Shown: in pieces, positions 7,627 through 13,076 of the stretch
Numbering within the stretch: position 1 is the stretch's first letter
How the letters are laid out: the number at the start of each line of letters is the position of its first letter
Source of the DNA: Gammaproteobacteria bacterium
GTDB taxonomy: Bacteria > Pseudomonadota > Gammaproteobacteria > Competibacterales > Competibacteraceae
Length of the DNA: 13,076 bases
Direction of reading: 5' to 3'
Assembly: GCA_003562535.1 (NCBI GenBank)
Contig: PWUP01000320.1
Span: 1 to 13,076 of the forward strand
The notes under the pieces: generated by a model
What the model was told of the DNA's origin: nothing
The model's input: only the letters and a program-made list of their open reading frames with translations
Database searches by the model: none
Translations under genes and position numbers: made by a program

Positions 7627-7655
7627 TTGACATCGGTCAATCCAGTACGCATAAT
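7627..7655 (+). promoter_or_regulatory. Promoter of tRNA-Arg
   Basis: A perfect -35 TTGACA (7627-7632), 17-base spacer and -10 CATAAT (7650-7655, five of six) give an expected start near 7662, a few bases before the mature tRNA. This is the best sigma-70 promoter in the window and could also drive the L31 gene. Confidence 0.75.
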
Positions 7656-7670
7656 TTGTGTTTTAAATAA

Positions 7671-7748
7671 GCGCCCGTAGCTCAGTTGGATTAGAGTACC
7701 TGGCTACGAACCAGGCGGTCGGAGGTTCGAATCCTTCCGGGCGCGCCA
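7671..7748 (+). tRNA. tRNA-Arg (anticodon ACG)
   Basis: This 78-base gene has encoded CCA (7746-7748). The acceptor stem is GCGCCCG (7671-7677) with CGGGCGC (7738-7744), discriminator G. The anticodon stem is CCTGG/CCAGG, with anticodon ACG at 7706-7708, presumably edited to ICG to read CGT, CGC and CGA. T arm GGAGG-TTCGAAT-CCTTC includes one G-U pair. tRNA-Ser(GCT) followed by tRNA-Arg(ACG) after csrA is a known gammaproteobacterial order. Confidence 0.98.
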
Positions 7749-7760
7749 ATTATTCATCGT

Positions 7761-7789
7761 GTTTGGGTTATAGCGTGGGTCACCCGAAC
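7761..7789 (+). other. Inverted repeat between tRNA-Arg and the L31 gene
   Basis: GTTTGGGT (7761-7768) can pair with ACCCGAAC (7782-7789) as an eight-base stem with one G-U pair and a 13-base loop. No T run follows. It lies 22 bases before the L31 start and could be a tRNA 3' processing structure or an L31 leader element. It does not match the Zur operator pattern. Confidence 0.3.
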
Positions 7790-7811
7790 CTGTATCAGGA
7801 TTTCTTAAGGT

Positions 7812-8057
7812 ATGAAAAAGGCGATACACCCCGAGTATAGAGCCGTGGTATTTCAGGATATTTCGAGTGATTTCAAATTCCTGACCCGATCAACCATTAA
7901 AACTAAAGACACCATTGACTGGGAAGACGGCAATCAATACCCGTTAGTTAAAATCGAAGTGTCGAGTCGTTCACACCCGTTTTATACCGGTAAACAAAAT
8001 ATTGTTGATACGGCGGGTCGGGTGGATCGTTTCCGACGCAAATACGGACTGTCCTAA
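7812..8057 (+). CDS. rpmE2: 50S ribosomal protein L31, type B (zinc-independent)
   Basis: The product is 81 aa and opens MKKAIHPEYRAVVFQD; WEDGNQYPLVKIEVSSRSHP and FYTGKQ near the middle and AGRVDRFRRKYG near the end are typical of type B L31. There is no cysteine in the whole protein, so the zinc-binding CxxC of ordinary L31 is absent. In many bacteria this form replaces the zinc form during zinc shortage, though in some lineages it is the only L31. It stands alone between tRNA-Arg and a strong terminator. TAAGG lies only one base before the ATG; AGGA at 7797-7800 (11 bases away) is the alternative ribosome binding site. Confidence 0.95.
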   Translation: MKKAIHPEYRAVVFQDISSDFKFLTRSTIKTKDTIDWEDGNQYPLVKIEVSSRSHPFYTGKQNIVDTAGRVDRFRRKYGLS

Positions 8058-8080
8058 GCACGGTCTGGTTAATTTTCAGC

Positions 8081-8111
8081 AAGAGGCACCTCGCAGGTGT
8101 CTTTTTTTTTT
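8081..8111 (+). terminator. Rho-independent terminator after the L31 gene
   Basis: AAGAGGCACCT (8081-8091), loop CGC, then AGGTGTCTTTT forms a stem of about 11 pairs with two G-U pairs, running into ten T (8102-8111). It separates the housekeeping run from the gltA-pigment block. Confidence 0.9.
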
Positions 8112-8112
8112 C

Positions 8113-8203
8113 TGTGTCCACACTATTATTAAGTTTTGTATCATAATGTAATAACCACCATAAATTAGTTGCGGGGGAGCGTCTAAGGAGACCGGTGGAC
8201 ACA
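8113..8203. repeat. Perfect 9-base inverted repeat flanking the putative gltA promoter
   Basis: TGTGTCCAC (8113-8121) and its exact reverse complement GTGGACACA (8195-8203) are separated by 73 bases. The left arm begins one base after the terminator T run; the right arm lies in the gltA leader just after an AAGGAG. It could be a paired protein-binding site or a structure in read-through RNA. The function is unknown. Confidence 0.5.
8136..8164 (+). promoter_or_regulatory. Possible gltA promoter
   Basis: TTGTAT (8136-8141), 17 bases, then CATAAA (8159-8164) is the best-spaced candidate in the AT-rich stretch 8120-8168. It would give a leader of about 75 bases. CATAAT at 8142-8147 lacks a good -35. 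A promoter is needed here because the strong terminator precedes it. Confidence 0.35.
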
Positions 8204-8244
8204 ATTCGTCCCAATGACAAGGCCCTATTAAAGGAGGCTGCCGC

Positions 8245-9537
8245 ATGGCGAACAAAACCGTAACGCTGACCGATAACACCACAGGCAAGTCCATCGAATT
8301 ACCGATTATGGACCCCACCCACGGTAATTCAGTGGTTGATATTGGTAAATTAGCCAAGGAGTTTGGTTATTTCACTTATGACCCCGGATTCGTCTCTACC
8401 GCGAGCTGTAAAAGCACGATCACTTTCCTCGACGGTGAGCGCGGGCAGTTGTATTACCGAGGGTATCCTATCGAGCAACTCGCCGCTAAATGTTGCTTCT
8501 TAGAAGTAGCGTACTTGCTCCTTAATGGGCGGTTGCCAACCGAACAAGAGCTGAGCGAGTTTCAATATATCATCGGGCATCATAATATGATGCGGGAAAA
8601 TCTGCGGTACAACTTAATCCGCGGGTTTAACTACGACGCTCATCCGATGGCGATGATGACTGGGATTGTGGGTTCATTATCCGCTTTTTACCATGATAAT
8701 CTGGATATTTATAATCCAGAACATCGGATGATTACCTCGCATCGCCTGATCGCTAAGATCCCAACCATTGCTGCCGCCTGTTACAAACACAATACGGGTC
8801 AGCCTTTTGTCTTTCCACAAAACCATCTCACCTATTGCGGCAATCTATTGCACATGATGTTTGCCGTGCCCTGTGAACCGTATCATGTCGATCCCGTCGC
8901 TGAGAAAGCCCTAGATGTCTTATTCATCTTACACGCGGATCACGAACAAAACGCCTCCACATCCACCGTGCGTCTCGCCGGGTCTTCGGGCGCTAACCCT
9001 TACGCGGCGATAGCCGCTGGAGTCGCGTCTTTATGGGGGCCGGCGCATGGGGGCGCGAATGAAGCCGTGCTCAAGATGTTAGCCGAAATTGGTGATGTAT
9101 CGAATATTGATAAATACATTGCCAGAGCTAAAGATAAGGACGATTCTTTCCGTTTAATGGGTTTTGGGCACCGAGTGTATCGTAACTATGATCCACGGGC
9201 AAAATTGATTAAAGAGGTCTGCCATCAGGTACTGGCTAAATATGGTGATGATCCTCACCTCGAGTTGGCGATGAAACTGGAAGACATTGCCCTAAGTGAT
9301 GAGTTCTTCATTGAGCGCAAACTGTATCCCAATGTGGATTTCTACTCGGGCATTATCTATAAAGCGCTGGGCATTCCGATCAATATGTTCACCGTGATGT
9401 TTGCAGTCGCCCGCACAGTCGGCTGGATCAGTCATTGGAAAGAAATGATTGACGATCCTGAACTCAAAATCGGTCGTCCGCGTCAGTTATACGTCGGTGA
9501 GGCTCACCGCGATGTACCGGATTTAGCCGATCGTTAA
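8245..9537 (+). CDS. gltA: Citrate synthase (type II, GltA)
   Basis: The enzyme condenses acetyl-CoA and oxaloacetate to citrate at the entry to the TCA cycle. The product is 430 aa, close to the hexameric, NADH-inhibited gammaproteobacterial form (427 aa in E. coli). The catalytic triad is in place: H268 in WGPAHGG, H309 in GFGHRVY and D365 in YPNVDFYSG. The substrate-binding stretch HADHEQNASTSTVRLAGSSG and the N-terminal beta domain (LTDNTTGKSIELPI) are present. The start is certain: AAGGAGG (8231-8237) lies seven bases before the ATG. bchO follows 27 bases after the stop with no terminator between, so gltA transcripts can reach the pigment genes. Confidence 0.97.
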   Translation: MANKTVTLTDNTTGKSIELPIMDPTHGNSVVDIGKLAKEFGYFTYDPGFVSTASCKSTITFLDGERGQLYYRGYPIEQLAAKCCFLEVAYLLLNGRLPTEQELSEFQYIIGHHNMMRENLRYNLIRGFNYDAHPMAMMTGIVGSLSAFYHDNLDIYNPEHRMITSHRLIAKIPTIAAACYKHNTGQPFVFPQNHLTYCGNLLHMMFAVPCEPYHVDPVAEKALDVLFILHADHEQNASTSTVRLAGSSGANPYAAIAAGVASLWGPAHGGANEAVLKMLAEIGDVSNIDKYIARAKDKDDSFRLMGFGHRVYRNYDPRAKLIKEVCHQVLAKYGDDPHLELAMKLEDIALSDEFFIERKLYPNVDFYSGIIYKALGIPINMFTVMFAVARTVGWISHWKEMIDDPELKIGRPRQLYVGEAHRDVPDLADR

Positions 9538-9564
9538 CAGGTGCTGCGGGGGAACGGCGCGCGT

Positions 9565-10434
9565 ATGACCGCCCCGCTGAATTGGAACCGCGATGGTTAC
9601 GACTGGCCGCATCGCGATGCCAGTCGTTTTATCACCGCCTCAGGCTTGCGTTGGCATGTCCAAATCATGGGGGAGGGACCACCGCTACTGCTGGTGCACG
9701 GTACTGGGGCGGCTACTCACTCTTGGCGCGGTTTAGCCCCGTTGTTGGCCAAGCAGTTTACCTTGGTCGCTCCCGATCTGCCGGGGCATGGGTTCACCAC
9801 CACGCCCGCCAACCAAGGGGCTTCATTGTCTGGTATGGCGCGGTCGCTGCGCGGTCTGCTCGATGTGCTGGCCATCGAACCCTATGGGGTGGTTGGTCAT
9901 TCTGCAGGAGCCGCCTTGCTGGCGCGTATGTGCTTAGACGGTTTGCTGCAACCCCGCTGTTTTATCAGTCTCAACGGTGCCTTATTACCGCTGCGCGGAC
10001 TGCCAGGGCAGGTGTTTTTACCCATGGCACGTTTGCTGGTACTCAATCCCCTAGTGCCTTGGTTGTTTGCTTGGCGAGCCGGTGATAAGACCGCGCTACA
10101 ACGTCTGATCGACAGCACAGGGTCTAAGCTCGATGCTCAGGGTCAAACCTTTTATGCTCGGCTGGTCGCCAATCCTACCCATGTCGCTGGGGTGTTAAAG
10201 ATGATGGCTAATTGGGATTTACGGCCTTTGCAACGCGATCTATCCCATCTCTCGGTGCCCACCACCTTAGTTGTGGCGCGCAATGATCGCACCTTACCCC
10301 CGGATGAAGCCCTACGGATTCGTGCCTTACTGCCCAGCGCTCGGCTAGTGGTATTGCGCGGTGTGGGGCATCTGGCTCATGAGGAACAACCCAGCACGGT
10401 AGCCCAGCTTATCGTTGACGCTTGCAAAAAATGA
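9565..10434 (+). CDS. bchO: Bacteriochlorophyll-synthesis alpha/beta hydrolase BchO
   Basis: BchO is an alpha/beta-hydrolase encoded with photosynthesis genes and described as a magnesium-chelatase accessory protein; its exact reaction is unproven. The product is 289 aa, near the usual 285. Family signatures: an N-terminal WNRDGYDWPHRDASRF, GLRWHVQIMGEGPPLLLVHG, HGTGAATHSW at 45-54 (oxyanion region), nucleophile S113 in GHSAG, D241 in ARNDRTLPP and H269 in GVGHLAHEEQP, a full Ser-Asp-His triad. A hydrophobic cap helix region (about 145-175) may contact the membrane. The ATG at 9565 is preferred for the family N-terminus, with GGGGGAA (9548-9554) upstream; an in-frame GTG at 9541 would add eight residues. 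Confidence 0.9.
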   Translation: MTAPLNWNRDGYDWPHRDASRFITASGLRWHVQIMGEGPPLLLVHGTGAATHSWRGLAPLLAKQFTLVAPDLPGHGFTTTPANQGASLSGMARSLRGLLDVLAIEPYGVVGHSAGAALLARMCLDGLLQPRCFISLNGALLPLRGLPGQVFLPMARLLVLNPLVPWLFAWRAGDKTALQRLIDSTGSKLDAQGQTFYARLVANPTHVAGVLKMMANWDLRPLQRDLSHLSVPTTLVVARNDRTLPPDEALRIRALLPSARLVVLRGVGHLAHEEQPSTVAQLIVDACKK

Positions 10435-10455
10435 GTCAAACACTGGCAGTTGCCG

Positions 10456-10503
10456 TGTGACCCTGCTAGACTGTCACTAAATATTGACACTGACAGGGTC
10501 ATA
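10456..10503 (+). promoter_or_regulatory. Inverted repeat that could mask the crtI ribosome binding site
   Basis: TGACCCTG (10458-10465) and CAGGGTCA (10494-10501) are perfect inverted repeats, extended in RNA to ten pairs (10456-10465 with 10494-10503, one G-U). The right arm contains CAGGG (10494-10498), the only Shine-Dalgarno-like sequence before the crtI TTG. A nested TGTCA/TGACA pair lies in the loop. No T run follows, so it is not a standard terminator. A translational role is inferred. Confidence 0.5.
10472..10489. promoter_or_regulatory. PpsR/CrtJ-type operator upstream of crtI
   Basis: TGTCACTAAATATTGACA fits the PpsR/CrtJ recognition pattern TGT-N12-ACA exactly, with five-base symmetric arms TGTCA and TGACA. 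PpsR/CrtJ is the redox- and light-responsive repressor of crt, bch and puc genes in purple bacteria. The site lies 20 bases before the crtI start, a position that would block crtI-crtB transcription. Single PpsR sites can occur by chance, but this is the only one I found in the gltA, bchO and crtI upstream regions. Confidence 0.6.
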
Positions 10504-10508
10504 ATAAA

Positions 10509-12038
10509 TTGACAGCAGCACTTCCCTCATCGGTACTTAACTCGGCGACTGAATCTCGGCCGCATGCCGTGGTGATCGGCAGCGGCTTTGGTGGCTTGGC
10601 CGCTGCCATACGGTTAGGCGCTCGTGGCTATCGGGTCACAGTCGTTGAAAAACTCGATGCCCCCGGTGGGCGCGCCTATGTCCATCATCAAGACGGTTTT
10701 ACCTTTGACGCCGGTCCGACCATTATCACGGCCCCCTTCTTATTAGAAGAGCTCTGGCAGTTATGCGGTCGTCAGTTAGCGGATGATATTGATCTGCGCG
10801 CACTGGAGCCGTTTTATCGCATTCGCTTTAACGATGGTGAACACTTCGATTATAGCGGTGATCATGAGGCGATGCGCGCAGAAATTGCCCGTTTAGCCCC
10901 TGATGATCTCGACGGCTATGAGCGTTTTATGCGGCTCAGTGAACAGACTTACCGCATCGGTTTCGAGCAACTGGGCGATGTGTGTTTTAGTTCGTTTACC
11001 GATATGCTGAAAGTTGCACCGGATCTGCTGCGACTACAAAGTTTTCGCAGTGTTTACGGTATGGTGGCTAAATATGTCAAAGACGAACGCTTGCGGATGG
11101 TGTTGAGTTTTCACCCGCTACTGGTGGGTGGTAACCCCTTTACCACCACCTCGGTGTATTGCCTGATATCGTTTCTAGAGCAAAGCGGGGGCGTGCATTT
11201 TGCAATGGGTGGCACTGGGGAATTGGCCAAAGGGATGGTCAAGCTGATTGAAGGCCAAGGTAATTCAATTCGCTATAACAGTGAGGTCACAACCATAACA
11301 GTGGATGGTCGCACGGCTACGGGTGTTGAATTAGCCAACGGCGAAACGCTGGCGGCTGATGTCGTGGTGTCCAATGCCGATTCTGCTTGGACGTATCGTC
11401 ATCTTGTCCCGGCCAGCGCTCGACGCCGTTGGACGGATAAGCGTCTGGACAAAGCTCGTTATTCCATGAGTTTATTCGTCTGGTATTTTGGCACCCGCCG
11501 TCAATACCCCGATGTGTTTCATCATACGATTATGCTCGGACCGCGCTATCGGGAACTGATCACCGATATTTTCACCCGTAAGGTCTTGGCCGACGATTTT
11601 AGCTTATATTTGCATCGGCCTACCGCAACCGATCCCTCCTTAGCGCCGCCAGGGTGTGATACGTTTTATGTGCTCTCCCCAGTGCCGCATCTTGACAGTG
11701 GGGTGGACTGGAGCACCCAGGCTGAGCAGTACCGGCAACGCATTGCACAACATCTCAGCGATACCTTGTTGCCAGATCTGAATAATCAAATTGTCACGTC
11801 CCGGCTGACCACGCCGGATGATTTTCACCAACGTCTGCTCTCGGTCAAGGGGGCAGCGTTTGGGCTGGAGCCGATTCTCACCCAGAGTGCTTGGTTCCGC
11901 CCCCATAACCGCAGCGAAGATATCAATCGTCTGTATATCGTAGGCGCTGGGACTCATCCCGGTGCTGGCCTGCCCGGTGTGCTGTCCTCTGCTCGGGTTC
12001 TTGATTCGGTGGTGCCTGATGTCCATGCCCTTAGTTGA
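10509..12038 (+). CDS. crtI: Phytoene desaturase CrtI
   Basis: CrtI is an FAD enzyme, membrane-associated in this family, that desaturates phytoene stepwise to neurosporene or lycopene, precursors of spirilloxanthin- or okenone-type carotenoids. The product is 509 aa, the normal length. The dinucleotide-binding fold has GSGFGG at 24-29 and E47 in VVEKLDAPGGRA, followed by FDAGPTII. The C-terminal FAD motif GAGTHPGAGLPGV begins at 479. The start must be the TTG at 10509: a TGA in frame at 10491-10493 blocks any earlier start, and the next possible starts fall inside the FAD motif. The only Shine-Dalgarno candidate is CAGGG (10494-10498), ten bases upstream, inside a hairpin arm. The gene overlaps or abuts crtB. 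The number of desaturation steps cannot be read from sequence. Confidence 0.95.
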   Translation: MTAALPSSVLNSATESRPHAVVIGSGFGGLAAAIRLGARGYRVTVVEKLDAPGGRAYVHHQDGFTFDAGPTIITAPFLLEELWQLCGRQLADDIDLRALEPFYRIRFNDGEHFDYSGDHEAMRAEIARLAPDDLDGYERFMRLSEQTYRIGFEQLGDVCFSSFTDMLKVAPDLLRLQSFRSVYGMVAKYVKDERLRMVLSFHPLLVGGNPFTTTSVYCLISFLEQSGGVHFAMGGTGELAKGMVKLIEGQGNSIRYNSEVTTITVDGRTATGVELANGETLAADVVVSNADSAWTYRHLVPASARRRWTDKRLDKARYSMSLFVWYFGTRRQYPDVFHHTIMLGPRYRELITDIFTRKVLADDFSLYLHRPTATDPSLAPPGCDTFYVLSPVPHLDSGVDWSTQAEQYRQRIAQHLSDTLLPDLNNQIVTSRLTTPDDFHQRLLSVKGAAFGLEPILTQSAWFRPHNRSEDINRLYIVGAGTHPGAGLPGVLSSARVLDSVVPDVHALS

Positions 12039-13076
12039 AACCATGACCCATGCGCGGGCAGATCTTGCTGCTTGCCATGAATCCCTACGCGGCGGCTCAC
12101 GGTCGTTTTTTGCCGCCTCTTTTTTATTACCCCGCTGTATCGGTGAACCGGCTTCCGCATTATATGCGTTCTGCCGCTTATCCGATGATGCCGTCGATCT
12201 GGCCGGTGACAGCTATGCTGCGCTGGAACACCTGCACGATCGCCTAGATCGAGCCTATCGCGGACAGCCCTTACCCGTTGCCGCAGATCGCGCCTTTGCC
12301 GCTGTCGTCAAACGTTACGCCGTGCCGCGTGCCCTACCGGATGCCTTATTGGAAGGCTTTGAGTGGGACGCTAACGGACGCCGCTATCAGGATCTTTCAG
12401 GTTTATACGCCTATTCAGCGCGGGTTGCCGGTTCAGTTGGCGCGATGATGGCAGTTTTAATGCGGGTGCGCAGTCCGGAATTACTCGCCCGAGCCTGTGA
12501 TCTGGGTGTGGCTATGCAACTGACCAATATCGCCCGTGATGTGGGAGAAGACGCCCGGGCGGGGCGCTTATATTTACCCACGGATTGGTTATGGGAGGCC
12601 GGAATTGACCCGGAGGCGTGGCTGGCTGAGCCGGTGTTCACCCCGGCATTGGCTGCGGTGATCCAGCGGTTGCTGTCAGCAGCCGATGAGCTCTATCAAC
12701 GAGCAACGACCGGGATTGCCGGTTTACCCTTACAATGTCGGCCAGGGATGTTTGCCGCCCGCTACCTCTATGCCGAAATTGGTCGTGAACTGGAACGCCA
12801 GGGCTTAAATTCCGTGAACCGCCGCGCCATCGTACCCATGTACCGTAAAGCGGTGATGCTGTCGCGTGCGCTGTCTGCTACGCCCGTGCCGCTAAGACCG
12901 GTTGCCGATCCGCCGCTGGCCGAGACGGATTTTCTGGTTCAAGCCGTGGTCAACACTCCAGCCCCCGAGTTCTTACCATCGATTGGGCCGTTGGGGCGTA
13001 TTGAAGAACGCCTCGTTGGTGTGATTGATTTATTCGAGCGACTGGAGCGGCGTCAGCAACAATTGGTGGATTTTCC
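12025..13076 (+). CDS. crtB: Phytoene synthase CrtB (3' end outside the window)
   Basis: CrtB joins two geranylgeranyl diphosphates to phytoene, the first committed carotenoid step and the substrate source for CrtI. The frame is open to the right edge; 350 codons are visible. With the 12025 start, GGSRSFFAAS lies at 23-32, the first aspartate motif DDAVD at 54-58 and the second, in NIARDVGED, at 172-176; both bind diphosphate-Mg. RPGMFAARYLYAEIG further on is also typical. The last visible residues (IDLFERLERRQQQLVDF) suggest the stop is close to the edge. The start is uncertain: ATG 12025 overlaps crtI by 14 bases with a weak GGTGG upstream, and ATG 12043 lies just after the crtI stop with no ribosome binding site. 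Either implies translation coupled to crtI. Confidence 0.93.
   Translation, partial: MPLVETMTHARADLAACHESLRGGSRSFFAASFLLPRCIGEPASALYAFCRLSDDAVDLAGDSYAALEHLHDRLDRAYRGQPLPVAADRAFAAVVKRYAVPRALPDALLEGFEWDANGRRYQDLSGLYAYSARVAGSVGAMMAVLMRVRSPELLARACDLGVAMQLTNIARDVGEDARAGRLYLPTDWLWEAGIDPEAWLAEPVFTPALAAVIQRLLSAADELYQRATTGIAGLPLQCRPGMFAARYLYAEIGRELERQGLNSVNRRAIVPMYRKAVMLSRALSATPVPLRPVADPPLAETDFLVQAVVNTPAPEFLPSIGPLGRIEERLVGVIDLFERLERRQQQLVDF

Noticed and set aside
7749..7811. Zur operator before the L31 gene
   Set aside because: GGTTATAGCG resembles half of a Zur site, but there is no symmetric partner at the right spacing.
9582..10085. 167-codon plus-strand open frame inside bchO
   Set aside because: bchO in the other frame has a full catalytic triad and family motifs; the alternative has none and no ribosome binding site of note.
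10484..10512. TTGACA at 10484-10489 as the -35 of a crtI promoter
   Set aside because: No good -10 lies at 16-18 bases; TAAATT at 15 bases would place the transcription start inside crtI after the TTG codon. TTGACA is better explained as the right half of the PpsR-type palindrome.
11640..12044. 134-codon minus-strand open frame over the crtI end
   Set aside because: It is antisense to well-conserved crtI residues, including the C-terminal FAD motif, and shows no recognisable domain.
1..13076. CRISPR arrays, insertion sequences or phage genes
   Set aside because: No regularly spaced repeats, transposase motifs or integrase motifs were seen on either strand; the only sign of a mobile past is the decayed restriction-modification fragment.

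Overview
This window looks like part of the chromosome of an anoxygenic phototrophic gammaproteobacterium, most likely a purple sulfur bacterium (Chromatiales-like). Two observations support this. The order pncC-recA-recX-alaS-lysC-csrA-tRNA-Ser(GCT)-tRNA-Arg(ACG) is a gammaproteobacterial housekeeping arrangement, also known from pseudomonads. It is followed by bchO, crtI and crtB, genes of bacteriochlorophyll and carotenoid synthesis. The genus cannot be told from the sequence alone.

Layout. Positions 1-448 (minus strand) hold a decayed fragment of an MmeI-like fused restriction-modification enzyme: a nuclease-domain piece with a D-X9-EAK motif joined out of frame to the DPACGSGNF methyltransferase motif. 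About 200 bases without a gene follow, ending in a TATAAT box. A compact plus-strand run then begins: an exported TPR protein (647), pncC (1171), recA (1725), recX (2746) and alaS (3219), with gaps of 0-11 bases or overlaps. After a 70-base gap comes lysC (5929), which carries a well-formed internal start for a separate regulatory subunit, then csrA (7212) with GGA motifs in its leader. Two tRNA genes follow (7500-7592 and 7671-7748), the second with a near-consensus promoter. Next come a cysteine-free ribosomal protein L31 gene (7812) and a strong intrinsic terminator (8081-8111).

The second half (8112-13076) is a new transcription block: gltA (8245) with a structured leader, then bchO (9565), crtI (10509) and crtB (12025, running off the right edge). 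The bchO-crtI gap of 74 bases contains an exact TGT-N12-ACA site, the pattern bound by the PpsR/CrtJ photosynthesis repressor. That site lies inside a larger inverted repeat whose right arm covers the weak ribosome binding site of crtI, which has to start at a TTG codon.

How the genes fit together: pncC, recA and recX concern NAD salvage, recombination and control of RecA; alaS, lysC, the tRNAs and L31 serve translation and amino-acid supply; csrA is a global post-transcriptional regulator; gltA feeds the TCA cycle; bchO, crtI and crtB make pigment. I saw no CRISPR array, complete insertion sequence or phage gene. I did not find a clearly new multi-gene system. The most unusual features are the control region before crtI, the gltA leader and the gltA-bchO-crtI-crtB junction.
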